A stretch of DNA of 64,000 nt from Terebella lapidaria (lineage: Eukaryota; Annelida; Polychaeta; Terebellida; Terebellidae), in NCBI GenBank assembly GCA_949152475.1, contig OX424570.1, forward strand, positions 21,510,694-21,574,693, given 5' to 3'. Made by a program: the position numbers and the translations under genes. The notes beneath the pieces are model-generated. The model made no database searches and was not told the DNA's origin. It saw only the letters and a list, made by a program, of their open reading frames with translations. The stretch's first letter is position 1; each line of letters opens with the position of its first letter. Shown in pieces: positions 35,901-48,200 of this stretch.

Positions 35901-37769
35901 TGCACCAATATATACATGTATATTGAAACAATATATATATAAATTCAAATTAAGTGCATGTTGGATCTGTAATTCTGAAACACCTGTACAGAACTGCACA
36001 CCACCATTTTGGGTATTGTAATGTCACTATAAGACAATTGGATATCTTATACAACAGCAATTTGGGGATTCAATGGCCAATTAATAATATGTTCATATTT
36101 TATATTTTAATGGATAAAGTGGCCAACACATTGTATGTATCAAAAATTTGTTATTGATACACATGTGTAGGTCAGAAATACATTATGAAGATTTGAATGG
36201 CAGTGTATCAAGTGGCCATGTGCAATATTGTTTGCCAATTATGATAAATTCATAATCTTTTTGATTGGTATTATATTTGATTTATTTTGTTCTTGTTTAC
36301 CTTCCATGTACAAACTTTGTAAGATAAACATATGGATAAGGAGTATACTACCAAATACACTATTTATTCATGACATTTCTTGTCTGGTATGTTTGATATC
36401 ATACATGTGACCCATGTATGTCAAAAGATAAAGTGCTTCAATTCATAACTCATGAATTGTACTAATAAAATGCTACCACTGTGTGAATTTCACATCAATT
36501 ATGTTGACACAACCCATGTGCAATAATGATACTTTAATGTCACATGTAATCATGATGACAATGAATCAAAAGCCTGGTGATATTCACATATACATGTTAT
36601 TGGGATCAGGATGTATCCTGTATCTAGCTTGGGGTTTGTGTTCGTTGTATGCATAGACACAAGCATTATGCACAATAGGGGGTCAGTGAATACATACATG
36701 TACTGTTAGTTATTTGATGAACACAGAGTGTTATGAATTATGCCAAATGCAAGAAGATGTCACTTGCCCAGAAGTTTTAAACTTATAACTGTCACTTTGG
36801 AAATACGGGTTATTATTTGCATTGATCAGGTGAACAGAGTAGTGTCATGGCCCAATGCACACAGAAGCCCAAACATGTAGCAGTCTACATGTAAAAGCCA
36901 GTGTGAATTGTGCACAATGGAGCATATGATATTGAAGTCTCCCTCTCACTGTGGCAGTGTCTTGAAGGGTTAAAAAATAGTGCCTCTACTGGCCACTTGG
37001 GAAAAATGTTTAGTTGTCAATAAATGTCTGAACTTCAAAAATCATTTGTGATGCAATGGATTTGAATTTCAAAAAAATATTTCTCGGCTCATAAACTAGC
37101 ATATGTAGTAATGCTCAGAAAAATACTTGGAACATTCGTAATCGACTTTTTCCACAAGAACGGATGTCCCGAAATTTTGGTAGTCAATTTCACCAATTTT
37201 AACATAAGATGCATAATAACTGCCCGTAAAATGCTTTAAATTAGTTAATAACATGATAATATAACATAAATGTGAAATATGTGTTCATTTCTTCAAGAAA
37301 AACCATTTTCAAAAATATTCAGTGCGCATCACTGACTAAAATATGGCGAGGGTAACAACCCCTTAAGTTCTGTTGTCCTGAGGGTTTAGAAACTGCGCCG
37401 ATGAGCTTCGCATCAGACCCAAAGGCCAACTTAACCGCATTTTGGTATTTATCATCATACAATGCTTTCTTCATTATTGATTGATAATAAATCGTTGATA
37501 GGAAAAAGGTGGCCACATGTAGAAAGTGTCGTGACAACTTTTCCGGGGATATTCGTTAACTAGGCTGTGATGCCATTTTGGGGAGTATTGGTTTATGTTT
37601 GGAAGTTAAAATTGCTTATCGGTTAACAATCTTGTGATTTCCCACCTTTTTTCCACGAAGTTGAGGTCTTGTCTAATGGGTAGAGTCTTATTGGATGTTT
37701 TTTGGGGGTAAATCATCCTACACTTTAAAAGTGGTGTTGAGGATATAGTCACTTATGAAACACGTTTAG
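32939..37769. other. No recognisable gene
   Basis: A 4.8-kb AT-rich stretch with short chance open frames only. Notable simple sequence: a 14-base G run at 33363-33376, a hairpin CGGTCGTAGGCGACCG at 32945, and a small TGACTCCAGA duplication near 35665. Confidence 0.5.
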
Positions 37770-38492
37770 CTGTACATCACGCGGCCGAAGGTCTGGTAGG
37801 CGCCACGGTCATGGATATCTCCCTGGTTTAGCAGGAAGTAGGCAGTTTCCTCGATTAGTTTGTCAATGTCCTCCATGATAGTCCCTTTTCTCAAGTTGGC
37901 CTCGGGTAGTAGGCCGGATACGCTCTGGGTAGACAGGGAGTTTATTGATTTGTGACGTGTCCAAGCGACTCTTGTCCTTTGCCAATAGAGTACTGGTGCT
38001 CAGTGGTGTGGACTGTGAAACACAGTGATGGCAGGGTTGGGGTGATGGCAGGGTTGAGGTGGTGCTGTCCAGAATGCCAGACACTGAAGTGATGATTCGT
38101 TCCGGTTTCTGAAATGTGTACAGAATGCACAAATAATCACTGTCATTTTTATGAGTAAGTTATAACATCGCACATACTCTTTCAGTATTAGATAATTCAA
38201 TTTCAAATTACTGTATGGAAAAGAAAACACTCTGTGCACTGTGCAGACAGCAGTATCATGTTGAACATTGAAGATACCCGTTTTTATCATGTTGATAATG
38301 AATGCAACACGATACATGTGCATATAATCAAGTCTATGTCATGTATCTGGTGTCTATCGTACTGTATACATGCTATTACCTTCAATTCTATTGGTAGAAC
38401 TGTCAGTTTTCTCAAGACTGCTACTTTTTCTGGCAGCATATCCTTGAGGTCTCCTGTCAATTCATTCAGGGTGAAGCCGTCCACCTCGTTAT
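37770..38492 (-). pseudogene. SAM-domain exon set, companion of the EnSpm-like transposase
   Basis: Minus-strand exon 38492-38380 has a TTTACAG acceptor and a GTAATA donor and encodes DGFTLNELTGDLKDMLPEKV, the helix-5 half of a SAM (sterile alpha motif) domain. A further exon starts after TTTCAG at ~38111 with KPERIITSVSG. The later conserved-looking part (EDIDKLIEETAYFLL, then GAYQTFGRVMY, stop at ~37770) lies in another frame. Either a splice site is missed or there is a frameshift near 38000. Such SAM-domain proteins commonly accompany EnSpm/CACTA-type genes in invertebrates and fish; their role is unclear. Confidence 0.45.
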
Positions 38493-38659
38493 CTGTAAAT
38501 ATAATGGCAAATATTGTTATTCATATTGCACATATCGAATCATGTATTGTTATTATGTATTACACAATAACATGTTTGATATATGACACTAGTATCTATA
38601 GGTTTTTTTCATCTCCATTAACCTCAATGCATCCAGCAATCATCAGTGTACTGTAGCAT

Positions 38660-40130
38660 CACATAGAGTGCATTTCGAATATGATGAAGATTGTGACCAG
38701 ACATATTTGACATCTCCTGCTCTGATGGTGCGATATTTGTTTGTGTGCAGTAAGCTGAATGCATTCAACTTTGGTTCGAATGTTTTGACAGGTCATGTCA
38801 TGGCACAAGAATAGCTTTGTATGTTCCACAACCACTGTCGTGTCAATGACCACCCAATGTGGTTCATCATATATGTATTACAGACAGGTGTCTGGGACAT
38901 ATTCCTGTCCATGTATGGTGATACCTAAGGTGAAGAGAATGTCATGTGGTGTCTCATGGTCATTCCCTTCACACTCCAAATTGACTATGTCTTCCGAAAG
39001 CTGCATAGTGTTGAGAGGAACAGCCACCCTTGGTTTGACATCATCCCCAGTGTACCGGTGCAACATCTGCTGGTCCGAACATCTACAGACATCTGCTGGT
39101 CCGAACATCTGCAGACACATCCACTGCTGGTGATAGCATACCAATGATATTCTTGAAATTATGCCGTTTTAATTTGAAAAATTCATTTTTTGCCTGAAAC
39201 TGTATACACCAGTGATGCCGCAATGGTCCAAAGCGCACAAGTTGGTCGGGGAGGTGCACTAGGTAGTGTCGCTTTGGGGTGACAGTCGCCTCTGGATACA
39301 ATCGCATGAACTCGGTGTTGTGTACGGCTATCATTTACCTCGAAATGGGCACTGTGGTGTCAGTGGCAACAATGTGATGCTTAACAAATGAATGAAATTC
39401 TTCCAATGTGGATCATCGTCTGGCACTTTGTCATAGAGCATGAATGGCAGATTGGTGATCAGGACAAACATTGAATTTGCTGACTGTGCGAATGTGTGTC
39501 CTGGCTGCAGGTGCTCAATTAGCTGTGGTTCGTCCCGCAAATCATTCCAGCTGTATTCAAATGTAGCGATGCATGCATTCAGCTCTGCGAGAGAGAAGAA
39601 TTTATTGTCCATGAAGACTATCAGCATTGCTGTCAGGTGTTGTCGAACCACGCCCTCGAGCAGCACATGCATGGGGTCATGCAACAAACATTTTGTTATA
39701 TGGAAATTGGGAATGGCTTGTAGCACCGATTTTCCATTGACTCCATAGTCTTAGACCAATATTGTCTAGCCTCCTTGGATGCTTCGTCAAGAGTTGATAC
39801 GCGATCGTGATGTTCATCTCGTTCCTGAAATCCACTGGCAATGTGACCACTTGACAGCTCATCTTTCGTCACATCGCATGTTCGGCAAGGTCGATTCGCA
39901 CCACCAACTCCCTCTTTGAAACCTCCGAGGCCCTGAGCGGCGAGAGTGCCTGCCAATACGTACACGAGCACTCCCTGGTAGGTCTGGACGCTATTTTGAA
40001 CCATAATGTCAACTCCATCTGCAAGTTGTTGCATGGATGTCACAAAATCTGATAATATGACATATGTGTCATATTTTTCAAGATCACTTGATTTTGCAAT
40101 TGCAGCTTTTGCGATGACTTCCAATGGGAC
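38660..40130 (-). pseudogene. EnSpm/CACTA (TNP2)-like transposase remnant
   Basis: An acceptor-like CCTTAG at ~40131 opens a frame running to about 39700 with CRTCDVTKDELSSGH (a zinc-ligand-like CxxC). After a frame change, FHITKCLLHDPMHVLLEGVV (39726-39331) matches the hallmark DxMHxLLEGV of animal EnSpm/CACTA transposases. The next frame (39334-39083) gives KRHYLVHLPDQLVRFGPLRH and FQAKNEFFK, the conserved block further along in this family. The C-terminal part continues at 39144-38878, then past a TAA into DEPHWVVIDTTVVVEH. Several frame changes and the missing N-terminal part show it is not functional. A short CCGAACATCTNCAGACA duplication lies at ~39075. Confidence 0.7.
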
Positions 40131-40340
40131 TAAGGAACTATTATTAAGTCAGAAGCTTGAAGTTGTTAAAGAGGCTGTAAGGTGTGAGGCTGCATGTTGG
40201 TGACACCACTGTACAAACCCTACTTTTATAATAATCCTGCCGACTACAACCAGAATCACAGTCATCACCGTTATTGCCATTAAAAGTTGGTCAACATGGT
40301 CTACCAGATAGAATATTGCATAATATTCAAACTCATACAT

Positions 40341-41307
40341 ACTAGCTGCATCGTTCTAGTTACATAATTCCTTAAAATGGATTATTCAATAGTCTGAATC
40401 AGTTTCAATCAGAAGTGTGTATACAACCACAGGCATGAATATTAAAATAACAGTTGACAATGGTATCTTTCAACTATGGTATATGAAAACTCTCAATACA
40501 GTGAATGGAATTACAGATGGAATTATCCTGCTGTTATTGTGGTCTTCTTTCTGATCACAGTAGCATGGATTCTACTCAGCAGGCTCCAGCTCCCCCCTGC
40601 TGATTCGGGTTCATTTGAGTAAACACAAGGCCCACAAAAGATAGTGTTAGTGTTTCCAAAAATTCAAGCACTGATTTAATCTGATTCTGAGATCCATTCA
40701 AATGTTCCAGCCTATGAATTTAATTTTTGTAAAAATTTTGTTTTGGTACAGTTTAATAATTGGATGCACATTTAGACCATGACATGCAGAACATCTACGA
40801 TAAAATGACACATTTGTTATCAGCTTTGTAATAATACAAAAAAATGTAGAGGTATAGAGCAACTATGTCTGTTCCATGGATATTCATCTTTAATGTCAGT
40901 TGAATGTCACTTGTGAAAGTTAACGTATCCAGATCTACTTCCCAAATAAAAGCCCAACCGAATCCGCCCACAATATGGAAATAACGTTTCATGGTAAAAG
41001 TGATTTTGGTTTTTAGAGAGGGATAACACACAAACTGGCATTCATATGTCGAGCATTTCACCATGCATCTCTCACCATTGATCACAGACCATGCACAGTA
41101 CGCTTAAGTTACGGTATTATCGCTCGGGTGTTGATTTTACTTCTATTCAAATACTTACTGAGTAAACTCCTTGGCATATCTTCAGATACTCCCGACTTTA
41201 AAAAGGGCCGCTGACACCTCTGCAGGCATTGACTGGTCTGAAATATCTAATTTCATTGCGAATTTTGGTAACTGACTTTGTGCAAACACTTCTGTTGGTT
41301 GTCGAAT
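40341..41307. other. No recognisable gene
   Basis: It might once have held the N-terminal exons of the EnSpm-like gene, but no frame shows family features. A minus-strand 96-codon open frame at 40795-41085 has no recognisable domain. Confidence 0.45.
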
Positions 41308-41340
41308 GGGCCCAAGTATCATATCCTGCGCCGTCCTCTT

Positions 41341-44110
41341 TTTAGGTTACCGGACCTATGGTCCGATAACCTATTGCCGTCACGTTGCGTCCGTCGTCCG
41401 TCGTCCGTCCACAGCTGTATCTTTAAAGTTTACTGGCGGATTTTTCTGAAATTTTGCACAAAAATGCCTAAAAATATTTCAAGAGGGGGTTTTTTTTTAG
41501 TTTTTTGATTTTCGCATTTTTCTCAAAATGGCGGCCATTTTTGACGAAAAATGGCCAATTTTGGACTTTGGCGGCCATTTTCTCAAAAACTGTCTGATCA
41601 GTTTTGAGATTTTTGTTTCAAAAGATTCCCCTTATGTACCTTTATGATGTGTATAAGTTTTGTTGCCCTTGAATCGCCGGTCTCCGTGTGGCGGCCATTT
41701 TGAATTTTTGACGGGTCGGCGAAAAAAATTTTTTTTGCCCCAAATCGCGTTACTATCCATTTCGGGCCATTTCTAGGCAAAAAAAATTTTTTCACCCTTT
41801 GAAAAAAATTTTGGACTTAGAAAATTTTCGGCACTTTTTTCCTTCATAATGGGAGCTGCCCGGACTGTACACATTGAACGCTAAAAGATAGAGCTTAGAT
41901 ATTGGCACTTTCAAATGGGAAGTCATATATGGCGACTTGTGTGGTGACCTTGAATTTGACCTTGGATGACCTTGAAAGCTCAAAATAGCCATTTTTGGGT
42001 CGAAAAATGCCTAAATTTGCAGCTTTTCTGTCTTTTCTCGAAAACTGTCTGATCAGTTTTGAGATTTTCGTTTTCAGAAGATTCTCCTTATGTACCTTTA
42101 TGATGTGTATAAGTTTTGTTGCCCTTGAATCGCCGGTCTCCGTGTGGCGGCTATTTTGAATTTTTGACGGGTCGGCGAAAAAATTTTTTTTTGCCCCAAA
42201 TCGCGTTACTATCCATTTCGGGCCATTTCTAGGCAAAAAAAAATTTTCACCCTTTGAAAAAAATTTTGGACTTAGAAAATTTTCGGCACTTTTTAGGTTA
42301 CCGGACCTATGGTCCGATAACCTATTGGCATGGCGTTGCGTCCGTCGTCCGTCCGTCCGTCCGTCCGTCCGTCCGTTCACATTTTTATCTTTAAAGTATA
42401 TGGTCCGATCTTTCTGAAATTTTGCACAAAAATACCTAAAAATATTTCCAGGAAAGGTTTTTTTTAGTTTTCTGATTTCCGCATTTTTTTCAAAATGGCG
42501 GCCATTTTCGACGAAAAATGCCTGATTTTGGACTTTGGCGGCCATTTTCTGAAAAACTGTTCAGTAACTTTTTTTCTTTTTGATACACAACACTCCTCAT
42601 ATGTACTCCTGTGATGTGTATAAGTTTCGTTGCACTTGAATCGCTCGAAGTGGGCCATTTTGGGCCAAACTTGGCCCAAATGGAACTTTCTCATGTTAAA
42701 TTCTCCTATGCTTTATAATGAGACACATTATGCCTTATATCTCACTTAATATTGAGATTAGGGACTAGGAATCAATTGTGGACAAATAGGAAACGATATA
42801 TGCTGAATATTCTCGTGACCTTGAATTTGACCTCTGACCTCAGTTTCAAGGTCAAAGAACAAAATGGATAATATCTCGCTTATTATCGACTTTACAGCTT
42901 AGAAATCAATTGTGGACATATAGGAAATGATATATGCCGAATATTCTGATGATTTTGAATTTGACCTTTGACCTCATTTTCAAGGTCACAGGACAATATG
43001 GCTAATATCTCACTTCTTATCGCCTTTACAGCTTAGGAATCAATTATGAACATATAGGAAATGATATATGCAGATTATTGTCATGACCTTGAATTTGACC
43101 TTTGACCTCATTTTCAAGGTCACGGGACAACATGGCTAATATATCACTTATTATCGATTTTACAGCTTAGGGATCAATTGTGGACATGTAGGGAATGATA
43201 TATGCTGAATATTCACGTAATCTTGAATTTGACATTTGACCTCATTTTCAAGGTCACGGGACAAAATGGCTAATATCTCGCTTATTATCGACTTTACAGC
43301 TCAGGAATCAATTGTGGACATATAGGAAAGGATATACGCTGAATATTCTGATGACCTTAAATTTGACCTTTGACCTTATTTTCAAGGTCATAGCACAAAA
43401 TGGCTAATATCTCGCTCATTATCGATTTTACAGCTTAGGAATCAATCGCGGACATATAGGAAATGATATATCCATAATATTCTTGTGACTTTGAATTTGC
43501 CCTTTGGCCTCATTTTCAGATCAGAGTGCAAATGGGTAATATCTCTTTTATTATCAACTTTACAGCTTAGGAATCAATTGTGGACATATAGAAAATGATA
43601 TATGCTGAATATTCTCGTGACCTTGAATTTGATCTCTGACCGCATTTTCAAGGTCAGAAGCACAAAATGGCTAATATCTCGCTTATTATCAACTTCACAG
43701 CTTAGGAATCAATTGTGAACATATAGGAAATGTTATATTCTGAATATTGTCATGACCTTGAATTTGACCTTTGACACAAAATGGCTAATATCTCGCTTAT
43801 TTACTTTACAGCTTAAAATTCGATAGTGAACATATAGGGAATGATATATGCTGAATATTTTGGTGACCTTGAATTTGACCTTTGACCTCATTTTCAAGGT
43901 CAGAGCGCAAAATGGTTAAAATCTAGCTTATTATTGACTTTACAGCTTTGGAATCAGTTGCGAACATAAAGGAAATGATATATGGTGAATATTCTCACGA
44001 CCTTGAGAAATTGACCAATGACCTTGTTTTTAAGGTCACCAGACAAAAGGCTAAGATCTAAAATATATATTGTCCGGTAACCTTTCTTAGCCCTTGGGCT
44101 AATTTTTCAA
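41341..44110. mobile_element. GGTTACCGGACC hairpin/tandem-repeat element, copy 1
   Basis: A 5' hairpin (GGTTACCGGACC-TAT-GGTCCGATAACC) is followed by a (GTCCGTC)n run, a ~465-bp repeat with GGCGGCCATTTT, CTGTCTGATCAG and GGGTCGGCGAAAA, and then a second 5' start at 42296 with a longer TCCG run. From about 42710 to 44040 there is a degenerate ~140-bp tandem repeat. The tail is TTGTCCGGTAACC followed by a perfect hairpin TTAGCCCTTGGGCTAA. No protein is encoded. The 216-codon minus-strand open frame is an artefact of the repeats. Confidence 0.7.
42710..44040. repeat. ~140-bp degenerate tandem repeat, about nine copies
   Basis: Each unit has CTAATATCTCGCTTATTATC, TTACAGCTTAGGAATCAATT, GGAAATGATATATGC and GACCTTGAATTTGACC. 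Copies differ by roughly 10-20%, so the block is older than the satellite at the left of the window. Confidence 0.85.
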
Positions 44111-44308
44111 TAAGGATTAAAAAGGTGTGAGACGGATTAAATGGTATGCTTTCAGTGAACGAGTAGTATTAAGGAGCAGTGTACGGTACTTGGGCCGTTG
44201 AATGTAATCCGCACGCAAAAAGTTCTGTCCAGAGTCTCGTGAGAACTGACACCTGGCGAGTATTAACACCAAGACACAAGAGGCTTACAGTCATGGCGAA
44301 ACATGGCT

Positions 44309-44433
44309 GGCCCAAGTACCATACACTGCTCCTTAATACTACTCGTCCACTGGAAACATACCAATTAATCCGTCTCGCGCCTTTTTAATCCTTACTGAAT
44401 ATAGAGGAAGGCGCAGGATATGATACTTGGCCC
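44309..44433. mobile_element. Intact ~125-bp MITE, inverted copy
   Basis: Bounded by GGCCCAAGTACCATA and its near inverse TATGATACTTGGCCC. It is inverted relative to the split copy, with about 110 bp between them, so the pair can fold back as a ~120-bp stem. Confidence 0.7.
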
Positions 44434-44713
44434 ACATGGCTGTAATGTCAATAATAACGTTTCTGTCAATCGGTGTCCCGCAGCTAGGAACTGAAATTGC
44501 CTCACTGATAATGCTGAGGTACAATTTAATGGGTATAACATCATGTGTATGTAGGCTTACGTGTGACGTCTAGATTTTAGTTGCCATATATACATCTGGG
44601 CCTACGTGTGTGTCCAAGAAAAAAGCAGTATCTGATAATTATATTGATTCATGTATGCATATAGGGCTAACTCTGGCAAGCCTACAGACCGTATTCCAAT
44701 TCCTCTAGGGGTG

Positions 44714-44722
44714 CATCCAACC
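44714..44722. repeat. Left target-site duplication, CATCCAACC
   Basis: CATCCAACC directly precedes the left TIR and is repeated exactly after the right TIR. Confidence 0.9.
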
Positions 44723-45275
44723 CAGCCCCGTTGTGGCTCTCCGTTGGCTCGATATCGGACGTTCGCCACGGGAGAGCCACGGCTTGGGGGTTCTGAAAAT
44801 CACTGGAGAGCGGGCAGCACAATTTTCAAACTGTTAAAAAGTGGAATAAATCGCAGCCCACCTGTTCAAAGTCGATGCTGAACGCCAAATAAATAGTTTA
44901 TAAATCGTTCAGCATTGTCAGAACAGGTGGATGGGGTATTTGACTTGTATTTAATGCTTACTTTCAACGTGCCACCGACCTTTTCAAACTTCGGCCATTC
45001 TCAAAACACCGTCACGAGGGCTATTGTAATTCAAAGTCAAATTTTTATAAAATCATATCCCTCAGGTGCGAGGCGGCATCCACGATGTTTGGTGTTTATT
45101 TTCGTCTCAAAAGGCTGTGAAAAATTGGAAAAAAATTAAAAATAAATCTTCTAACAAATATTCTGGTGTTGGCTTGTTCATTACTCATAATTATCACACA
45201 CATACATGAATGAAAAACATAGCCATCCATGTGGTTTCCTGGGAGAGATAATGACCATACCTGGATCTGGCATGT
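44723..45275. repeat. Left terminal inverted repeat, 553 bp
   Basis: Matches 52881-53433 in reverse complement to the base at both limits. Its inner 70 bp contain the ATG at 45206 and 45251 used by the transposase model. The outer part must hold the promoter, if there is one. A 74-codon open frame inside is present at both ends and lacks coding features. Confidence 0.9.
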
Positions 45276-48200
45276 GTCAGGCATGTCAACATGGCACTGT
45301 GTGTCACATGTGGATGTGATTTATCTGTGAAAAGTTAAAAAAATAAAGGGTATGACAGGTATAGCCTGTTGAAAATAACTACTCCCATTACTGCCCGTAC
45401 AGTTTTCCCTGGCCTGCACAGGGTCAACGGTTTCATTTGTAAGGATTGTTGTAAATTGGTGCGTGCAGTAGGCTCAAAGGACAAAAAGAATAGATATAGA
45501 ATAAAAACAAAACCCACGCAAACTAAACGAAGTGCCAGCACGCCCCTACCGCGTGAAGACAAAAAATTGGACAACCGTGGAACCCCAGCTCCCGGACCCC
45601 AGGTCAAAAACACTACTAGGGTACAACTGTTCCCCTCAACGCCTAACAGGGCTGAGATATCTGGGGTCAATCAATTGGGTAGTTGTTCCACAACCCCTTC
45701 AAACACTGAAACACTATCTGAAGAGACGTTCAAGGTAATGACAAATACTTGACATGTTTGTCTTGTGTTAAAACAATTTATCTCTTTTTCGCGCAAATGA
45801 ACTGAAAATAATAATTTTGATAATTTATAATTTATAAAACATACGAAGTGACATATAGAAAAAAAATCCATGAACAGGCCAATCTAGGCAATACACACCG
45901 GGTTGAATCATCTTTGAGTAAAACCTAGCTGTGGGTATTTGGTCTTTCAGAAGCATGCACATGAACTTCTGGATGGCTCTTACTACGAGTCCCTGTTCCG
46001 TTATCTGTGCAAAAACTCCCCAGCAGCACTCTCAGCAATGCTGCAGTTCTGCACATCAAAGGTGAAACAAGAGCAACAAGGTATCAGGAACAAGACTAAC
46101 ACCATCGAGTCCTTGGCTGCGGAGGTTCACCAAGAATCACTGCGATTCTTTTCTTGGGAACGGGTGTCACAGGAGCTGCGGGAGAAGTGTCCGTGGTCGA
46201 GTTCTTTGGTGGAAGCTACGCTTCCAAGTGCAAGTGTGCTGCGGAAACATTACCAAACCGGTGTTGGCAAAAACAGAAGGTGTGCTATGCAAATGAATAA
46301 TGTTATCGCAAAACAACGGACTCATAGATTTCTGTAAAATCTATTTATTTACAATTCACCTCATGACGTGAACCACAAACCTCTGTATTGAAAACGCTGA
46401 AATACATGATACAAAACACCAGTCATTCTATGACAGTTATAGGACCAGGGGCGGAGCCATGAAAATCCCTTAGGGGAGGGGGGGGGGGGGAATCGATCGA
46501 GCAAAGCGATAGAGCATTCTGGTCTGGTGGACTGGGAGGCGACGTAAGCGCGCCGGAAAAAAATTAATATAGTTTTCATAGAGCTTCTGTTGTGTATTTA
46601 AGGGGTCCTTTCTAGTTCATATTGGAGCAATAACTTTTGTTAATTAGACTTCCAAAATATTATACGTCATACGATATACGTCATGAGAGAATTTATTTCA
46701 TAAGTCTAGATAGACACACCGGTAAAAATTACATAATGAAAATATGCAATTTACAGACACACATACATCGCGATGATTTTCTGATGAAGACAAAGAATAT
46801 TTAACAATAGCGCAATATTCAGAGTAAAGATAATACAAACGTCTAATTTTTGTTGTGCAGTGAATTTTTCGAAATACAAATCATATGTTTTTGGTACTGT
46901 AGAAACATAACGGTCGAGGAGGGCGAAACCATCAGGACGGCACGGCTGGGGCTCTTTTTCGCCTGTTCTTTGTTCACCTTGAACCCCCAAAAATATAAGT
47001 TTTGGCAGGTGAGCTCCATTATATGTACTGAAATGATGTTATGATGGATGTCAACGACTACAAGTAAATCAACAATTAATCATATTCCGTACTGATTTAA
47101 AATGTTTTTCTTTATATTCAATTCAATGAGGTCACGATGGGAATCGAGTTGTGGAAACAAGGAGCAAGTCAGAAAATCTACGCGTTTCTGAATTTCCTGG
47201 GCATATCACAGGGTGCTAATGCCGCTAGAAATCACGTGGACAGGTTGACCTTAGATTTTGACAAAGAGGTCAAATCTTGGCAAACTGAGCTCGCGGTTGG
47301 TATTTCATTTGTTGTTGAAACACTACTGACTTGCAATACGCATCGTTATAAATCGACAAGGCTGATTATAGGCCTATTGTTGTTCTAATGAGTAAACCAA
47401 TAATGATATAATGACCCACTTGTTCAAGCTCAACTTGGACAAAGACATACCAGTACCTTCCCCAACTTTTACTCTGACGTGGGACAACGTGCAGTGGCAG
47501 GCACAGTGTCACCAACAAGGTCCGACTGGGAAGAACACCATGTACTTGATGGCCTTCGCATTTGCGGCCAGGAACAGAACCATATCAAGTCACCTTAACG
47601 TGTGTTGATAAATGTGCCAGAAAATACTCATATAACAGCTTTAAGTATTATTTGCATTGAGGAAATAATACAGTCAGGTTCAATCATCCATTTTCCAGTA
47701 CTTTTTTAAAATCAGGTTCAAGGTAATATAATTATATTTAAGGATCCCACCACGACAAGGGCCATGGACTTGCCTGTGAATTGTTTCCTGCCAACCCATG
47801 AGGACTACAACACACTGCAAGACCGAAAGATTGTTATGGTGATGCGGATCTTGGTGCAGCATATCCGGTACCTTAAGGGAGTCAGAGTCGTGCAACATGT
47901 GTCGCACCAATACACAGATGAAATGACCCAGAAGTCGCAACTCATCAGTCTTGGGGTGATCGACGCCAACCCTTCGTCAAATGAGGGCGTACTCACGATC
48001 ATGGATCGATTGCAGAAGATGTGTCCATCCACAACTGAAGGACCAATGCCAGTCCTTTGCAACGGAGATGGCATGAGTTTTGATCGGATGACGTCGGCAA
48101 TCCAGCGTAGGTGTCGAACGCCAGACCCGTACTCAAGACTAGAGGGGCTCGTGCCATCACCTCAGGAGTTCCACGTTGAGGCCATTCTTATGCAAGTGAG

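Larger units (their letters stand above)
41308..44196. mobile_element. ~120-bp MITE split by a larger repeat element
   Basis: Part one, 41308-41340 (GGGCCCAAGTATCATATCCT onward), and part two, 44111-44196 (ending GGTACTTGGGCC), together equal the intact copy at 44309-44433 read in reverse. The break holds the element 41341-44110. Its ends GGCCCAAGTA / TACTTGGGCC are inverted repeats. Confidence 0.75.

Noticed and set aside
34250-37260. Possible inverted repeat sharing CTCGGCTCATA and AATCGACTTTTT-like blocks
   Set aside because: Only short scattered matches, and the blocks do not hold alignment; too weak to call TIRs.
41895-42545. 216-codon minus-strand frame with a GRTDGRTDGR run
   Set aside because: It translates the GTCC microsatellite and ~465-bp tandem unit of a non-coding repeat element; the run is simple sequence.
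42710-44040. Regular spacing reminiscent of a CRISPR array
   Set aside because: Units of ~140 bp are degenerate throughout with no unique spacers; these are tandem repeats in a eukaryotic genome.
44915-45139. 74-codon frame present at both ends of the Academ-like element
   Set aside because: Duplicated because it lies in the TIR. It has replacement differences between the ends and no domain features.
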